Of a DNA stretch of 64,000 bases, positions 41,972 to 50,496 are shown piece after piece. The notes below the pieces were generated by a model that had not been told where the DNA came from, did not search any database, and saw only the letters and a program-made list of their open reading frames with translations. Within the stretch, counting starts at the first letter, position 1, and each line of letters begins with the position of its first letter. The position numbers were made by a program, and so were the translations under genes. The DNA is from Methanoculleus sp. 7T (GTDB lineage: Archaea; Halobacteriota; Methanomicrobia; Methanomicrobiales; Methanoculleaceae), in NCBI RefSeq assembly GCF_023195915.1, contig NZ_JALPRP010000001.1, positions 1,612,001 through 1,676,000 on the forward strand, read 5' to 3'.

Positions 41972-44749
41972 GTGAGCGGAATTGATATGCGAAGTAATGA
42001 ACGAGAATGTATCGCCAGATGGGAGCATGCGTTCGAGGCGGACCCGGCGGAGAAGGAGAAGTACTACCTGACCGTGGCATATCCGTATCCGAGCGGTGCG
42101 ATGCACGTCGGACACGGGCGGACCTACATCGTCCCCGACGTCCTCGCCCGCTACCAGCGGATGAGGGGGAGACAGGTCCTCTTCCCGATGGCGTTCCACG
42201 TCACCGGCACCCCGGTCATCGGGATATCGAAGCGGATAGCAAACGGGGATAGGCAGACGATCGGGCTGTATCGCGACCTCTACAGGGTGCCGCAGGACAT
42301 CCTCGACCGGTTCATCAACCCGATGGAGATCGTCCGCTACTTCTCGGAGGAGTACAAGCGGGTGATGCAGAAATCCGGGCTCTCCATCGACTGGCGGCGC
42401 CGGTTCATCACCGTCGACCCCCAGTACAGCAAGTTCATCGAGTGGCAGTACGGGCATCTGCACGAGGACGAGCATGTCGTCAAGGGGGCTCACCCGGTCA
42501 AGTACTGTCCCCAGTGCGAGAACCCTGTCGGCGACCACGACCTCCTCGAAGGCGACAAGGCCGAGATCATCAAGTTCACCCTCGTAGTCTTCCGGTGGGG
42601 CGATGCCAAGATATCGTGCGCAACGCTCCGGCCCGAGACGGTCTACGGCGTGACGAACCTCTGGGTGAACCCGACCGTCACCTACGTGCGGGCAACTATC
42701 GACGGTGAGGAGTGGATCGTAAGCTCGGAGGCGGCGGCGAAACTCAACCTCCAGGACCACGAGGTTCTGGTGACGGAGAAGATACCGGGAACCGCACTCA
42801 TCGACCAGACGGTCTCCCACCCCTTAAGCGGCGAGATTCCCATCCTTCCGGCGACGTTCGTGGACCCGGACATGGGGACCGGTATCGTCATGAGCGTTCC
42901 CGCTCACGCACCCTTCGATTACATCGCGCTCCGCGACCTCCAGCAGCAGGGGAAGTACACGTCCATCCGGCCGGTCCCGCTCATATCGGTCGAGGGTTAC
43001 GGCGAGATCCCGGCCAAGGACGCGGTCGAGCGGGCGGGCATCCGCGACCAGAACGACCCGGCGATGGAGGCCCTCACCCAGGAGATCTACAGCGCCGAGT
43101 TCTCCCGCGGGAAGGTCTTCGATAAGTACGGCGGAAAGCCGGTTCGAGAGGCTCGGGACGACGTGGCGGCCCTGATGATGGAGCGCTACGGTTCCATCCC
43201 GATGTACGACTTCGACAACCGTCAGGTTATCTGCCGGTGCGGCGGCAGGGTCTTTGTGAAGATTCTCCACGACCAATGGTTCCTGGAGTACAGCGACCCC
43301 TGCTGGAAGGAGCAGGTGAAGACCCAGCTCGAACAGATGGCGCTTGTCCCGCCCGAGGTCAGGGCGGAGTTCGACCGGACGGTCGACTGGCTGAAGGACT
43401 GGGCCTGCACTCGAAGGGTGGGGCTCGGCACGAAACTCCCCTGGGACCCGACGTGGATCATCGAGCCGCTCTCCGACTCGACGATCTACATGGCCTACTA
43501 CACCATCGCTCACCACTTAAAGGCCATTCCGCCGGAGAAGCTCACCCCCGCGGTCTTCGATTACATCTTCTTCGGGGAAGGGTCCCCGGAGACCATCGAT
43601 AAGGAGACCCTTGACCGGATCAGGAACGAGTTCCTCTACTGGTACCCCTACGACTATCGGTTCTCGGCAAAGGACCTCATATCGAACCACCTCACGTTCC
43701 AGCTCTTCCACCACCGGGCCGTATTCCCGCCCGAACTGCAGCCGAAGGGCATGGTGGTCTTCGGCATGGGCCTCCTGAACGGGGCGAAGATGTCGTCGAG
43801 CAAGGGGAACGTCTTCCTGCTTGAGGACGCTCTCGAGGAGTTCGGTGCCGATACCGTCAGGATGTTCCTCGTCGGGAGCGCGGAGCCCTGGCAGGACTTC
43901 GATTGGCGCAACGAACTTGTCGCGTCGACCAAGAAGCAGATCGAGCGGTTCTGGAACACGATCGGGGAGGCGAAGCAGGCGGAAGGGACGACTCCCATCG
44001 ACGCTTGGCTCGCAAGCAGGCTCCAGCACCGGATCGAGAGCACCACTGCGGCGCTCGATTCGTTCCAGACCCGGCAGGCGCTGCAGGAGGCGTTCTTCGG
44101 GATTGAGGCCGACCTGAAGTGGTACCGCCGCCGCCTGCCCGAGGGTCTGAGCGGCGGGGCGGTGCTGCAGGACCTCTGCCGGACGTGGGTGCGGCTGCTC
44201 GCCCCCTTCATCCCCTTCACCTGCGAGGCGCTCTGGAGCGACCTCGGCGAGAGCAATATGGTCTCGTTCGCCCCGTGGCCGGAGGTGGACGAGGCCCGGA
44301 TCAACCCCGAGGTCGAGCTCGCCGAAGAACTCCTCGAGAGGACGGTCGAGGACATCGAGTCGATCTTGAAGCTCATCCCGATGGAGCCCAAATCCATCAG
44401 CCTCTTCGTCGCCCCGGCGTGGAAGCACGAGGCCTTCCGGATCATCGCCGCTTCGGCCGACAAGACGAGAGTGGTGCGGGAGATCATGCAGAACGAGGAG
44501 ATGCGCAAGCGCGGCCGCGAGGCGACGGACGCGGCGAAGCAGATCACCAAACTGGTGCTGAAACTGCCGCCCGAACTCGTGGCCCAGTTGCAGGCGTCGT
44601 CCCTCGACGAGCAGGCGGTCCTCGAGGGCGCTCGGTCGTTCTTGGAGCACGAGTTCGGCGTGCCGGTGACGATCCAGAACGCCGAGGCGAGCAGGCACCC
44701 GAAGGCGTCGGGCGCCCTGCCCTTCAAGCCGGCGATTGTGATCGAGTAA
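41972..44749 (+). CDS. leuS: Leucyl-tRNA synthetase
   Basis: 925 residues from a GTG at 41972, chosen because GGAGG lies six bases upstream; an ATG at 41987 is the alternative. Archaeal-type class I synthetase with the HIGH-like motif YPSGAMHVGHGR, an editing domain, KMSKS-like KMSSSKGNVF, and C-terminal anticodon and tRNA-binding regions. It charges leucine onto tRNA-Leu. It follows the PIN-ATPase-KH gene by 43 bases. Confidence 0.95.
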   Translation: MSGIDMRSNERECIARWEHAFEADPAEKEKYYLTVAYPYPSGAMHVGHGRTYIVPDVLARYQRMRGRQVLFPMAFHVTGTPVIGISKRIANGDRQTIGLYRDLYRVPQDILDRFINPMEIVRYFSEEYKRVMQKSGLSIDWRRRFITVDPQYSKFIEWQYGHLHEDEHVVKGAHPVKYCPQCENPVGDHDLLEGDKAEIIKFTLVVFRWGDAKISCATLRPETVYGVTNLWVNPTVTYVRATIDGEEWIVSSEAAAKLNLQDHEVLVTEKIPGTALIDQTVSHPLSGEIPILPATFVDPDMGTGIVMSVPAHAPFDYIALRDLQQQGKYTSIRPVPLISVEGYGEIPAKDAVERAGIRDQNDPAMEALTQEIYSAEFSRGKVFDKYGGKPVREARDDVAALMMERYGSIPMYDFDNRQVICRCGGRVFVKILHDQWFLEYSDPCWKEQVKTQLEQMALVPPEVRAEFDRTVDWLKDWACTRRVGLGTKLPWDPTWIIEPLSDSTIYMAYYTIAHHLKAIPPEKLTPAVFDYIFFGEGSPETIDKETLDRIRNEFLYWYPYDYRFSAKDLISNHLTFQLFHHRAVFPPELQPKGMVVFGMGLLNGAKMSSSKGNVFLLEDALEEFGADTVRMFLVGSAEPWQDFDWRNELVASTKKQIERFWNTIGEAKQAEGTTPIDAWLASRLQHRIESTTAALDSFQTRQALQEAFFGIEADLKWYRRRLPEGLSGGAVLQDLCRTWVRLLAPFIPFTCEALWSDLGESNMVSFAPWPEVDEARINPEVELAEELLERTVEDIESILKLIPMEPKSISLFVAPAWKHEAFRIIAASADKTRVVREIMQNEEMRKRGREATDAAKQITKLVLKLPPELVAQLQASSLDEQAVLEGARSFLEHEFGVPVTIQNAEASRHPKASGALPFKPAIVIE

Positions 44750-44763
44750 CTCGATCTACCCTC

Positions 44764-44768
44764 TTTTT
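44764..44768 (+). terminator. T5 terminator of leuS
   Basis: Five T follow ctc, 14 bases after the leuS stop. Confidence 0.4.
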
Positions 44769-44935
44769 CAGCGCACGCACCTTTCCGCGTCTTCTTCCCC
44801 ATTCCTTTGCCGGGGCAGGTCCCGGGGTGTGGGGGATGAATGGGCCGGGTTTCCGTCCAATATGGGCAAAACCTTCCTCCGCGTACCTGCCGGAACGGTT
44901 GGGATGAGAAAAGAGCCCGTACGGTGGACCGTGGT

Positions 44936-44985
44936 AGCCGCACCTTCGGTGCTCGAGGTTCGTTCCGGAGGAACGTCGCACCACG
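44936..44985 (-). repeat. Two-hairpin intergenic element, copy B
   Basis: Minus-strand counterpart of the element at 33211-33260: gttcc-tcc-ggaac, linker gaacctcga, gcacc-gaa-ggtgc. Both copies are preceded by tgcga on the element strand. A ggaccgtggt sequence lies next to each copy, in the same plus orientation. Confidence 0.55.
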
Positions 44986-45349
44986 CACCTGACGGTGCGC
45001 GAACGCCCGCTGTGCCACCGGGCGTTAATCGCAACTGGGGGAGGTAGTCGTGGGGAGGGGGGCCCGCCCCCCTCCCCTGTCCCCACCCCCGGGTGCGATA
45101 CCCGGTGGAAAGCCGAGGATGGGGTTGGAACCGACAGAACTCGGGAGCTCTGGAAGCCATCCATCAGTTCCTGCTGTTTGAGCAACAACTGCCAAAACAC
45201 TCGGGAGCACAGCCTCTCTCCACCTGAAACAGGGGCCGCTTCCTATCCCTGCTCTCCGTGCATACGCCCTGCTGCACCAAAAAGTGGGGTAACATCCGGT
45301 TCCCGGGCCCGCGAGAAGAAGAGACGGCGGGGCGGAGAGGACAATCCGG

Positions 45350-45694
45350 TTATTCGCTTGCCTTCGCGGCCTGTTGCGCTTTCTTCGCCCGCTCTTTGGC
45401 CGTATACCCGGTCACCTGCTGGAGGTAGTTCCGGAACCGGCGGTTGGTGTCGATGATTGTCTCGTCGCCGGCGTTCATGTCAGCCTCGGTATCGACGAAC
45501 AGTGTCTTGCCTTTCTCACCGGACCAGACCTCGAGCCGCTGGAGCGCTCCGTACGTGATGGTGTAGTGACCGTCCGCCGACACCACTGGCTCGGTCTCAA
45601 ACAGGTCGCGGAGACCCTGTACCATAGATTCTGCGAGTTGTTTCGTGTATCCGCGCTTGATCTGGTATTCCTGCATAATATTTTTAAGGGACAT
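45350..45694 (-). CDS. DUF5611-like archaeal protein
   Basis: 114 residues, MSLKNIMQEYQIKRGYTKQL, with a compact alpha/beta middle (YTITYGALQRLEVWSGEKGK) and a lysine/alanine-rich C terminus (KKAQQAAKASE). It matches my memory of the small methanogen family DUF5611; function unknown. It is divergent from the PAC2 gene across 41 bases, so the two probably share a control region. Confidence 0.65.
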   Translation of the reverse strand: MSLKNIMQEYQIKRGYTKQLAESMVQGLRDLFETEPVVSADGHYTITYGALQRLEVWSGEKGKTLFVDTEADMNAGDETIIDTNRRFRNYLQQVTGYTAKERAKKAQQAAKASE

Positions 45695-45735
45695 CCAACT
45701 ATGTTAAACTAATCCGAAAGTGAGTGGTTGATCTC

Positions 45736-46449
45736 ATGGACGATATAAAGGTCATATCCAGAGCGCTCGCCGGCGCTGAAAAAACAGTGCTGATCGGGTT
45801 CCCCGGTAGCGGGCTCGTCGGGAGTATTGCCCTGCAGTACCTCGTCGACCAGATGGACTTCGAGCAGGTAGGGGCGATCACGAGCAAGTACTTCCCGCCG
45901 GTCGCCCTCATGACGAGAGGCGTGATCAACGCCCCCGTGCGCATCTACGAGAAAGACCACATCGCCGCGATCATCTCCGACGTCCCCATCCACCCGATGA
46001 TCTGCTACGAGGTAGCGAACGGCATCATGAACTGGCTCACTCAGTTCGATATCCAAGAGATCGTCACAGTTGCAGGAATCATCACCAACGAACCGGAGAA
46101 GAGGGTCTTTGGGGTTGCGACCAGCAGCGGGACCCTCCACCGCATCGAGGACCAGACAATCATCCTTCCCATGGGGAGCATCTCCGGCATCGCGGCAAGC
46201 GTCCTCACGGAGTGCAAGACACGGGGCATCCCGGGGATAGGGCTCCTCGGGGAGACGGTGAACACGCCTGACCCGCGGTCTTCCGCGGCCACGATCGAGG
46301 TCTTAAACAAGATCTACAACCTCAACTTGGACACCAAACCCCTGCTTGAACAGGCAGTGGAGATCGAGGCTGCGATGTCTCAGATCGCCGAGCAGGTGCA
46401 GAAGACCGAGGCTGCGCCGCGGAGAGAGCAGCTTCCGATGTACGGGTGA
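45736..46449 (+). CDS. PAC2-family proteasome assembly chaperone homologue
   Basis: About 237 residues from the ATG at 45736; a GTG at 45724 is a possible upstream start. Family motifs: VLIGFPGSGLVGSIALQYLV at the N terminus, ITSKYFPPVALMTRG and GIPGIGLLGETVN near the C terminus. PAC2-type proteins help build the 20S proteasome in eukaryotes and are widespread in archaea with a less certain role. The next gene begins six bases later. Confidence 0.88.
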   Translation: MDDIKVISRALAGAEKTVLIGFPGSGLVGSIALQYLVDQMDFEQVGAITSKYFPPVALMTRGVINAPVRIYEKDHIAAIISDVPIHPMICYEVANGIMNWLTQFDIQEIVTVAGIITNEPEKRVFGVATSSGTLHRIEDQTIILPMGSISGIAASVLTECKTRGIPGIGLLGETVNTPDPRSSAATIEVLNKIYNLNLDTKPLLEQAVEIEAAMSQIAEQVQKTEAAPRREQLPMYG

Positions 46450-46454
46450 CAGCC

Positions 46455-46844
46455 ATGAAGTATGCAGCGTTAACCGGAATATCGCCATCAGTCATTGCAG
46501 AGCTCAAGAGCGGCAAGGCCCGGACCCTTGAATTGAACAGCGCCCACAACATCATCACGCTGACCGAGACCGCCCCGGGGGAGTGCGTCTTCATGACGTC
46601 GGTCAACGAGGAAGACCTCTCGCCCGGAGACCCGGGGATCATGGTCGACCTCCTTGTGCTCAACATCAGCATGAAACGGATCGAGTCCGCGGGCCCGTTC
46701 TTCTTCGAGGAGCGTGAGCGGATGTCGGCCCGGATCAAAGTCCAATTCCGGGGTACGACCATCGCCCGCGACGTGGAAGGACGGAAGTGGGGAGACCCGA
46801 CCAAAGTTGAGGTCATCAGGTCGGCGTGTTACCGGGCCGGGTGA
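46455..46844 (+). CDS. DUF473 family protein
   Basis: 129 residues from the ATG at 46455 (MKYAALTGISPSVIAELKSG), matching the archaeal DUF473 family. A beta-rich core (NIITLTETAPGECVFMTS) and the ARIKVQFRGTTIARDVEG block are conserved features. No function is known. It directly follows the PAC2 gene and probably shares its transcript. Confidence 0.82.
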   Translation: MKYAALTGISPSVIAELKSGKARTLELNSAHNIITLTETAPGECVFMTSVNEEDLSPGDPGIMVDLLVLNISMKRIESAGPFFFEERERMSARIKVQFRGTTIARDVEGRKWGDPTKVEVIRSACYRAG

Positions 46845-46853
46845 TGCCGTCTC

Positions 46854-46860
46854 TTTTTTT
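46854..46860 (+). terminator. T7 terminator of the PAC2-DUF473 transcript
   Basis: Seven T, nine bases after the DUF473 stop and ahead of the tRNA-Arg promoter. Confidence 0.55.
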
Positions 46861-46888
46861 GGGTGCCCGGGCGCCCCGGACCTCAAAG

Positions 46889-46901
46889 AGTTAATATCCC
46901 G
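46889..46901 (+). promoter_or_regulatory. TATA box for tRNA-Arg
   Basis: gttaatatcccg, about 31-43 bases before the first tRNA base. Spacing suits a transcript with a short 5' leader. Confidence 0.5.
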
Positions 46902-46931
46902 AGACGACCAAAATGTATGGGAATAGTCCAA

Positions 46932-47006
46932 GGGTCTGTGGCTTAGCCAGGACATAGCGCCGGGCTTCTAACCCGGATGCCGGGGGTTCGAATCCCCCCA
47001 GGCCCG
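46932..47006 (+). tRNA. trnR: tRNA-Arg (TCT anticodon)
   Basis: A complete 75-base cloverleaf. Acceptor arms gggtctg and caggccc pair over seven bases with one G-T; the anticodon stem ccggg/cccgg encloses cttctaa, giving anticodon TCT for AGA codons; the T arm is gggggttcgaatccccc. Discriminator G; CCA is not encoded. There is no intron. Confidence 0.96.
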
Positions 47007-47010
47007 TCTG

Positions 47011-47015
47011 TTTTT
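47011..47015 (+). terminator. T5 terminator of tRNA-Arg
   Basis: Five T starting five bases after the discriminator base. Confidence 0.5.
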
Positions 47016-47226
47016 GCAATCCACCATTATTCTCCAACTGCAGGCCTGCTTCATCCGTCTTTGCCAGTTCTGGTGATGCCGTTCTGCAAAGAAACCGTAT
47101 TGACGATAAGGCAGGGGTCTCCTTCGATCATCTTCATCTGTTCGCCTCCCTGCGCCCGCATATCCTTCCAATGTTCAGGATACACAAGGCTTATCTCCCC
47201 CGGGACCTTTCGAGGCCCCGGTTGCT

Positions 47227-47556
47227 ATGGTCGTTGCACGAATGTCTACCTGGAAATTCAAGCCGGGCCAGCGCGACGCCGCGCTTGAAGTCATCTCGAA
47301 GAAAGGCGACGAGGCTGGGAAAATAAAGGGGTTCCGCGGGCACCTCTACCTGGTGCCGTCGGACGATCCGGATGCCGGCGTGTTTATCGCCCTCTGGGAG
47401 GACGAGGAATCGTTACAGGCATCTTTCGAAGGCATCTTCAGGGAGATCTCCGGAGACATAGAGCAGTACGCGGCATCGCCGCCCGAGGTGAAGAAACTGC
47501 ACGTACACTCGGCCGAGATCGCCGAGATCGTTCCTGAACTTGCGAAGCCGGTGTAA
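47227..47556 (+). CDS. ABM-domain monooxygenase-like protein
   Basis: 109 residues forming one antibiotic-biosynthesis-monooxygenase (dimeric alpha+beta barrel) domain: MSTWKFKPGQRDAALEVI, GFRGHLYLVPSDDPDAGVF and ALWEDEESLQASF. Such proteins oxidise quinols or small aromatics, or serve stress roles. No cofactor site is visible, which is normal. It stands alone after the tRNA, and an ATG at 47242 is another possible start. Confidence 0.8.
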   Translation: MVVARMSTWKFKPGQRDAALEVISKKGDEAGKIKGFRGHLYLVPSDDPDAGVFIALWEDEESLQASFEGIFREISGDIEQYAASPPEVKKLHVHSAEIAEIVPELAKPV

Positions 47557-47643
47557 GTGCCGTTCGAACCGATGCGACGCGCCCCCACGGCTCTCCTGCC
47601 CGGCGGGCAACGGCGCATCGCCTTCAATGACAGACTGTTTTAC

Positions 47644-47649
47644 AAAAAA
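47644..47649 (-). terminator. T6 terminator of metG
   Basis: Six A on the plus strand (T on the transcript), 16-21 bases after the metG stop. Confidence 0.5.
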
Positions 47650-47664
47650 CAGGGTTGATTAATC

Positions 47665-49668
47665 TCAGCGCACCTTCGTCCCCGGCTCGACCGGGCGGAC
47701 GGGTACAAGAAGCGAGGCCTCGTCGCCGGCGGCGAGGACCATCCCCTTGCTCTCGACCCCGAAGATCTTCGCCGGAGCGAGGTTTGCTATCAGGGCCACG
47801 TCCTTCCCCACCAGTTCGTCGGGGGTGTAGAACTGTGCGATCCCGCTGACCACCTGGCGTTTCTCATCCCCGAGGTCGACGATAAGTTTGTAGAGTTTCT
47901 TCGAGCCCTTGATCGGCTCGGCCGAGACGACCTTCGCTATCCGGATATCGAGGTTCGCGAACTCCTCGATGGAGACGGTGCTCTCCTTCTCGGCCGCCTT
48001 CCGGGCCGCCTTCTCCGCTTCCTCGACCCGCATATTCAGGGTCGCCTCAAGGTCCTTGACCTGCTCCTTCTCGATCTTCGCAAAGAGGGGAGAGGGCTTT
48101 GCAAGCGCCCGTGCCCCGACCGGCGCCGTGGCCTCGGCGATCGGGTGGGCCGCAATATCGTCTTCGTAGCCGAGCATCGCCCAGGCCCGCTGCATCGACT
48201 CCGGCATCACCGGCTGGAAGATGAGGGCGAGCGCTTTCACGATCTGCAGGCAGTCGGCGATGACCTGCTCTGCCGCGGCCCGGTCCTCCTTGATCAGTTT
48301 CCAGGGGGCGTTCTTCTGGATGTAGGCGTTCCCGAACGACGCGAGCGCCATCATTGAGTCGACGGCGTTCTTGAAGTCGTAGTCCCGTATACCGGCGTCG
48401 ACCGCGGCAAGCGTCCGTTCAATCTCCTCGACGATAGCCTGCCCGACAGGAAGGTCCGGCACGCCGGAGAACTCCTTCTCGGCGAAGTACATCGTCCGGT
48501 AGATGAAGTTCCCGAGCGTCCCGACGATCTCGTTGTTCACCCGGTCGGCGTAGACCTGCCAGGAGAAGTCGAGTTCCTTCGTGTGGTTGGTGTAGGAGAG
48601 GAGGTAGTAGCGGAGGTAGTCCGCCGGGAGTCCCTGGTCCAGGTAATCGTCGTTTGTCCAGACGACGTAGCCCCGGGACTTCGAGAACTTCTTCCCCTCG
48701 ATCGTGACCATCCCGCTTGCGACCACCGCATGCGGAAGCCCGTAGCCCGCCCCCTTGAGGAGAGCCGGCCAGAAGATGCAGTGGTGGTAGACGATGTCCC
48801 CGCCGATGAAGTGGGTGACCCGTGTATCGTCGCCGCACCAGTAGTCCTTCCAGTCGGCCCCCGAAGCCTCCGCCCACTCCTTCGTGAACGATATGTAGCC
48901 GATGGGCGCATCGACCCAGACGTAGACGACGAGGTCGTCGCTCCCCGGGAACGGGACGCCCCAGTCCATCGTCCGGGTGATACACCAGTCGTGCAGGAGT
49001 TCCTTCACCCACCCGAGAGCGTAGTTCCGGGCGGTTGCGGTGCCCTTGAGCGTGGGGAGGTACTCAAGGAGGAAGTCCCTGAACGCCGAGAGCTTGAAGA
49101 AGTAGTGCTCCTGCTCCCGGTTCTCCGCCTTCCCGCCGCAGATCTTGCAGACCGCGTCCTTGATCTCGCCGGGCTCAAGGTGCTGCCCGCACCCCTGGTC
49201 GCACTCGTCGCCCCGGGCGACCGCCCCGCAGTAGGGGCAGATCCCCTCGACGTAGCGGTCAGGGAGGAACCGCTCGCACTCGGGGCAGTAACTCTGGCTG
49301 ATGGTTTTCGCGTAGATGTAGCCGTTATCGATCAACCGCTGCACGACCGAGCGGGTGGTCTCGCGGTTCATGGCGTCGTCGGTCATGCCGAACCGGTCGA
49401 AGACGACGTCCATACGCCGGAACGTCTCGAAGAAGTGCTGATGATAGCGCTCCGAGAGTTCCCGGGGGGTCGAGCCCTCCCGCTCGGCGCTGATCACAAT
49501 CGGGGTTCCGTGGTTGTCGGAACCGCATATGAAGACGACCTCCTCTCCGGACCGGCGCATATACCGCACATAAAAGTCCGCCGGCACGTAGGTCCGCAGG
49601 TGCCCGATATGGCAGGGACCGTTCGTGTACGGGAGCCCGCACGTTACCAGCAACGGCTTACCACTCAT
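47665..49668 (-). CDS. metG: Methionyl-tRNA synthetase
   Basis: 667 residues. Class I synthetase with PYTNGPCHIGHL (HIGH motif), a connective domain with two zinc knuckles (CPECERF, CPYC, CDQGC, CKICGG), KKFSKSRGYVVW (KMSKS motif) and a C-terminal tRNA-binding domain fused after residue about 565 (FANLDIRIAKVVSAEPI, QVVSGIAQFYTPDE). In many archaea that last domain is a separate protein, so the fused form is notable but not rare. Confidence 0.95.
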   Translation of the reverse strand: MSGKPLLVTCGLPYTNGPCHIGHLRTYVPADFYVRYMRRSGEEVVFICGSDNHGTPIVISAEREGSTPRELSERYHQHFFETFRRMDVVFDRFGMTDDAMNRETTRSVVQRLIDNGYIYAKTISQSYCPECERFLPDRYVEGICPYCGAVARGDECDQGCGQHLEPGEIKDAVCKICGGKAENREQEHYFFKLSAFRDFLLEYLPTLKGTATARNYALGWVKELLHDWCITRTMDWGVPFPGSDDLVVYVWVDAPIGYISFTKEWAEASGADWKDYWCGDDTRVTHFIGGDIVYHHCIFWPALLKGAGYGLPHAVVASGMVTIEGKKFSKSRGYVVWTNDDYLDQGLPADYLRYYLLSYTNHTKELDFSWQVYADRVNNEIVGTLGNFIYRTMYFAEKEFSGVPDLPVGQAIVEEIERTLAAVDAGIRDYDFKNAVDSMMALASFGNAYIQKNAPWKLIKEDRAAAEQVIADCLQIVKALALIFQPVMPESMQRAWAMLGYEDDIAAHPIAEATAPVGARALAKPSPLFAKIEKEQVKDLEATLNMRVEEAEKAARKAAEKESTVSIEEFANLDIRIAKVVSAEPIKGSKKLYKLIVDLGDEKRQVVSGIAQFYTPDELVGKDVALIANLAPAKIFGVESKGMVLAAGDEASLLVPVRPVEPGTKVR

Positions 49669-49710
49669 CCTTATCTACTCTGGTTGCGATGCTAATAAAG
49701 ATACCAGCGC

Positions 49711-50496
49711 ATGGCACGACGTATATCGATACCGGTCCGATCCTTCGGCTCCGAGGTTCGGGTGCCCACGGTTCCGGAACTCGCGGGGTGGCTGAACGAG
49801 AAGAGGGGGGAAGAAGCGGACCTCACCACCTACCGGCTCGACCGGTCGCTCGACGCACAAGAGGGCGTGACGGTCCCCGCCGCCGGCGGCGTCTTCTACG
49901 GCGAGCGGTGGCGGGAGGCCTTCACCGGCATGGCGGACGGAGTGCTCGTCAACGAACCTGGGATCGACCCGTCCGCCCTGATCGGGGACGCACGCCGCGT
50001 CCGGGCACGGCGGAAAGAGGCATGGTTCTCCCTCCCCGCCCCCCACATGCTCGGGTTCCGCGACGCCTACATCGGGGACGCAGAGGAGTTCACAGAGACG
50101 ATCGCGACCGGATATGCCCGTCTCGCGCGGGAGATGCGGGATCAGGGCGTGCAGGGGCACGTTCTGATAGCGGATCAGGCAGACGAGATCGAACTTGAGA
50201 GACTTGCCGGCAGAAAAATTGTCTTCTTCCCCCGGAACCCGGGGACCTTCGACCTTGAACTCCTGCTCGAGTATCAGGGCGACCTGGTCCTCCCGGCAGG
50301 AGACCTCGACCGGGCTCCCGACCTGATGGAGCAGTTCCGCGTCCGGCGGCTGATCCTGCTCGAAGCGGAGGCCGAGGACCTTATGGCCGCAGCCGCGTTC
50401 GCCGACCCTGATATGCTTGTTGCGGGCGGCTACTGCGAAGACGGCTGCCCGGACTACTGGAAAAGCCTGGTCGACCGGGCGTTCATCACTCGATAG
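49711..50496 (+). CDS. Conserved-looking protein of unknown function
   Basis: 261 residues, soluble, acidic. It opens MARRISIPVRSFGSEVRVPTV and contains EAWFSLPAPHMLGFRDAYIG, LARLAREMRDQGVQGHVLI-like helices and VAGGYCEDGCPDYW at the C terminus. The strand/helix alternation could be a TIM-barrel or Rossmann-like fold, but no family is recognised. It is divergent from metG across 42 bases and its 3' end overlaps the converging DHH gene by 11 bases. Confidence 0.7.
   Translation: MARRISIPVRSFGSEVRVPTVPELAGWLNEKRGEEADLTTYRLDRSLDAQEGVTVPAAGGVFYGERWREAFTGMADGVLVNEPGIDPSALIGDARRVRARRKEAWFSLPAPHMLGFRDAYIGDAEEFTETIATGYARLAREMRDQGVQGHVLIADQADEIELERLAGRKIVFFPRNPGTFDLELLLEYQGDLVLPAGDLDRAPDLMEQFRVRRLILLEAEAEDLMAAAAFADPDMLVAGGYCEDGCPDYWKSLVDRAFITR

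Larger units (their letters stand above)
44750..45349. other. 600-base gap with many GC-rich hairpins
   Basis: No credible gene. Between 44936 and 45110 there are successive inverted repeats: gcacc/ggtgc around 44989, acgcccg/cgggcgt around 45002-45024, ggggaggggg/cccccctcccc around 45053-45080 and ccgggt/acccgg around 45090-45106. Copy B of the two-hairpin element lies at 44936-44985. The region could encode a structured RNA or be a remnant of a mobile element. Confidence 0.6.
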
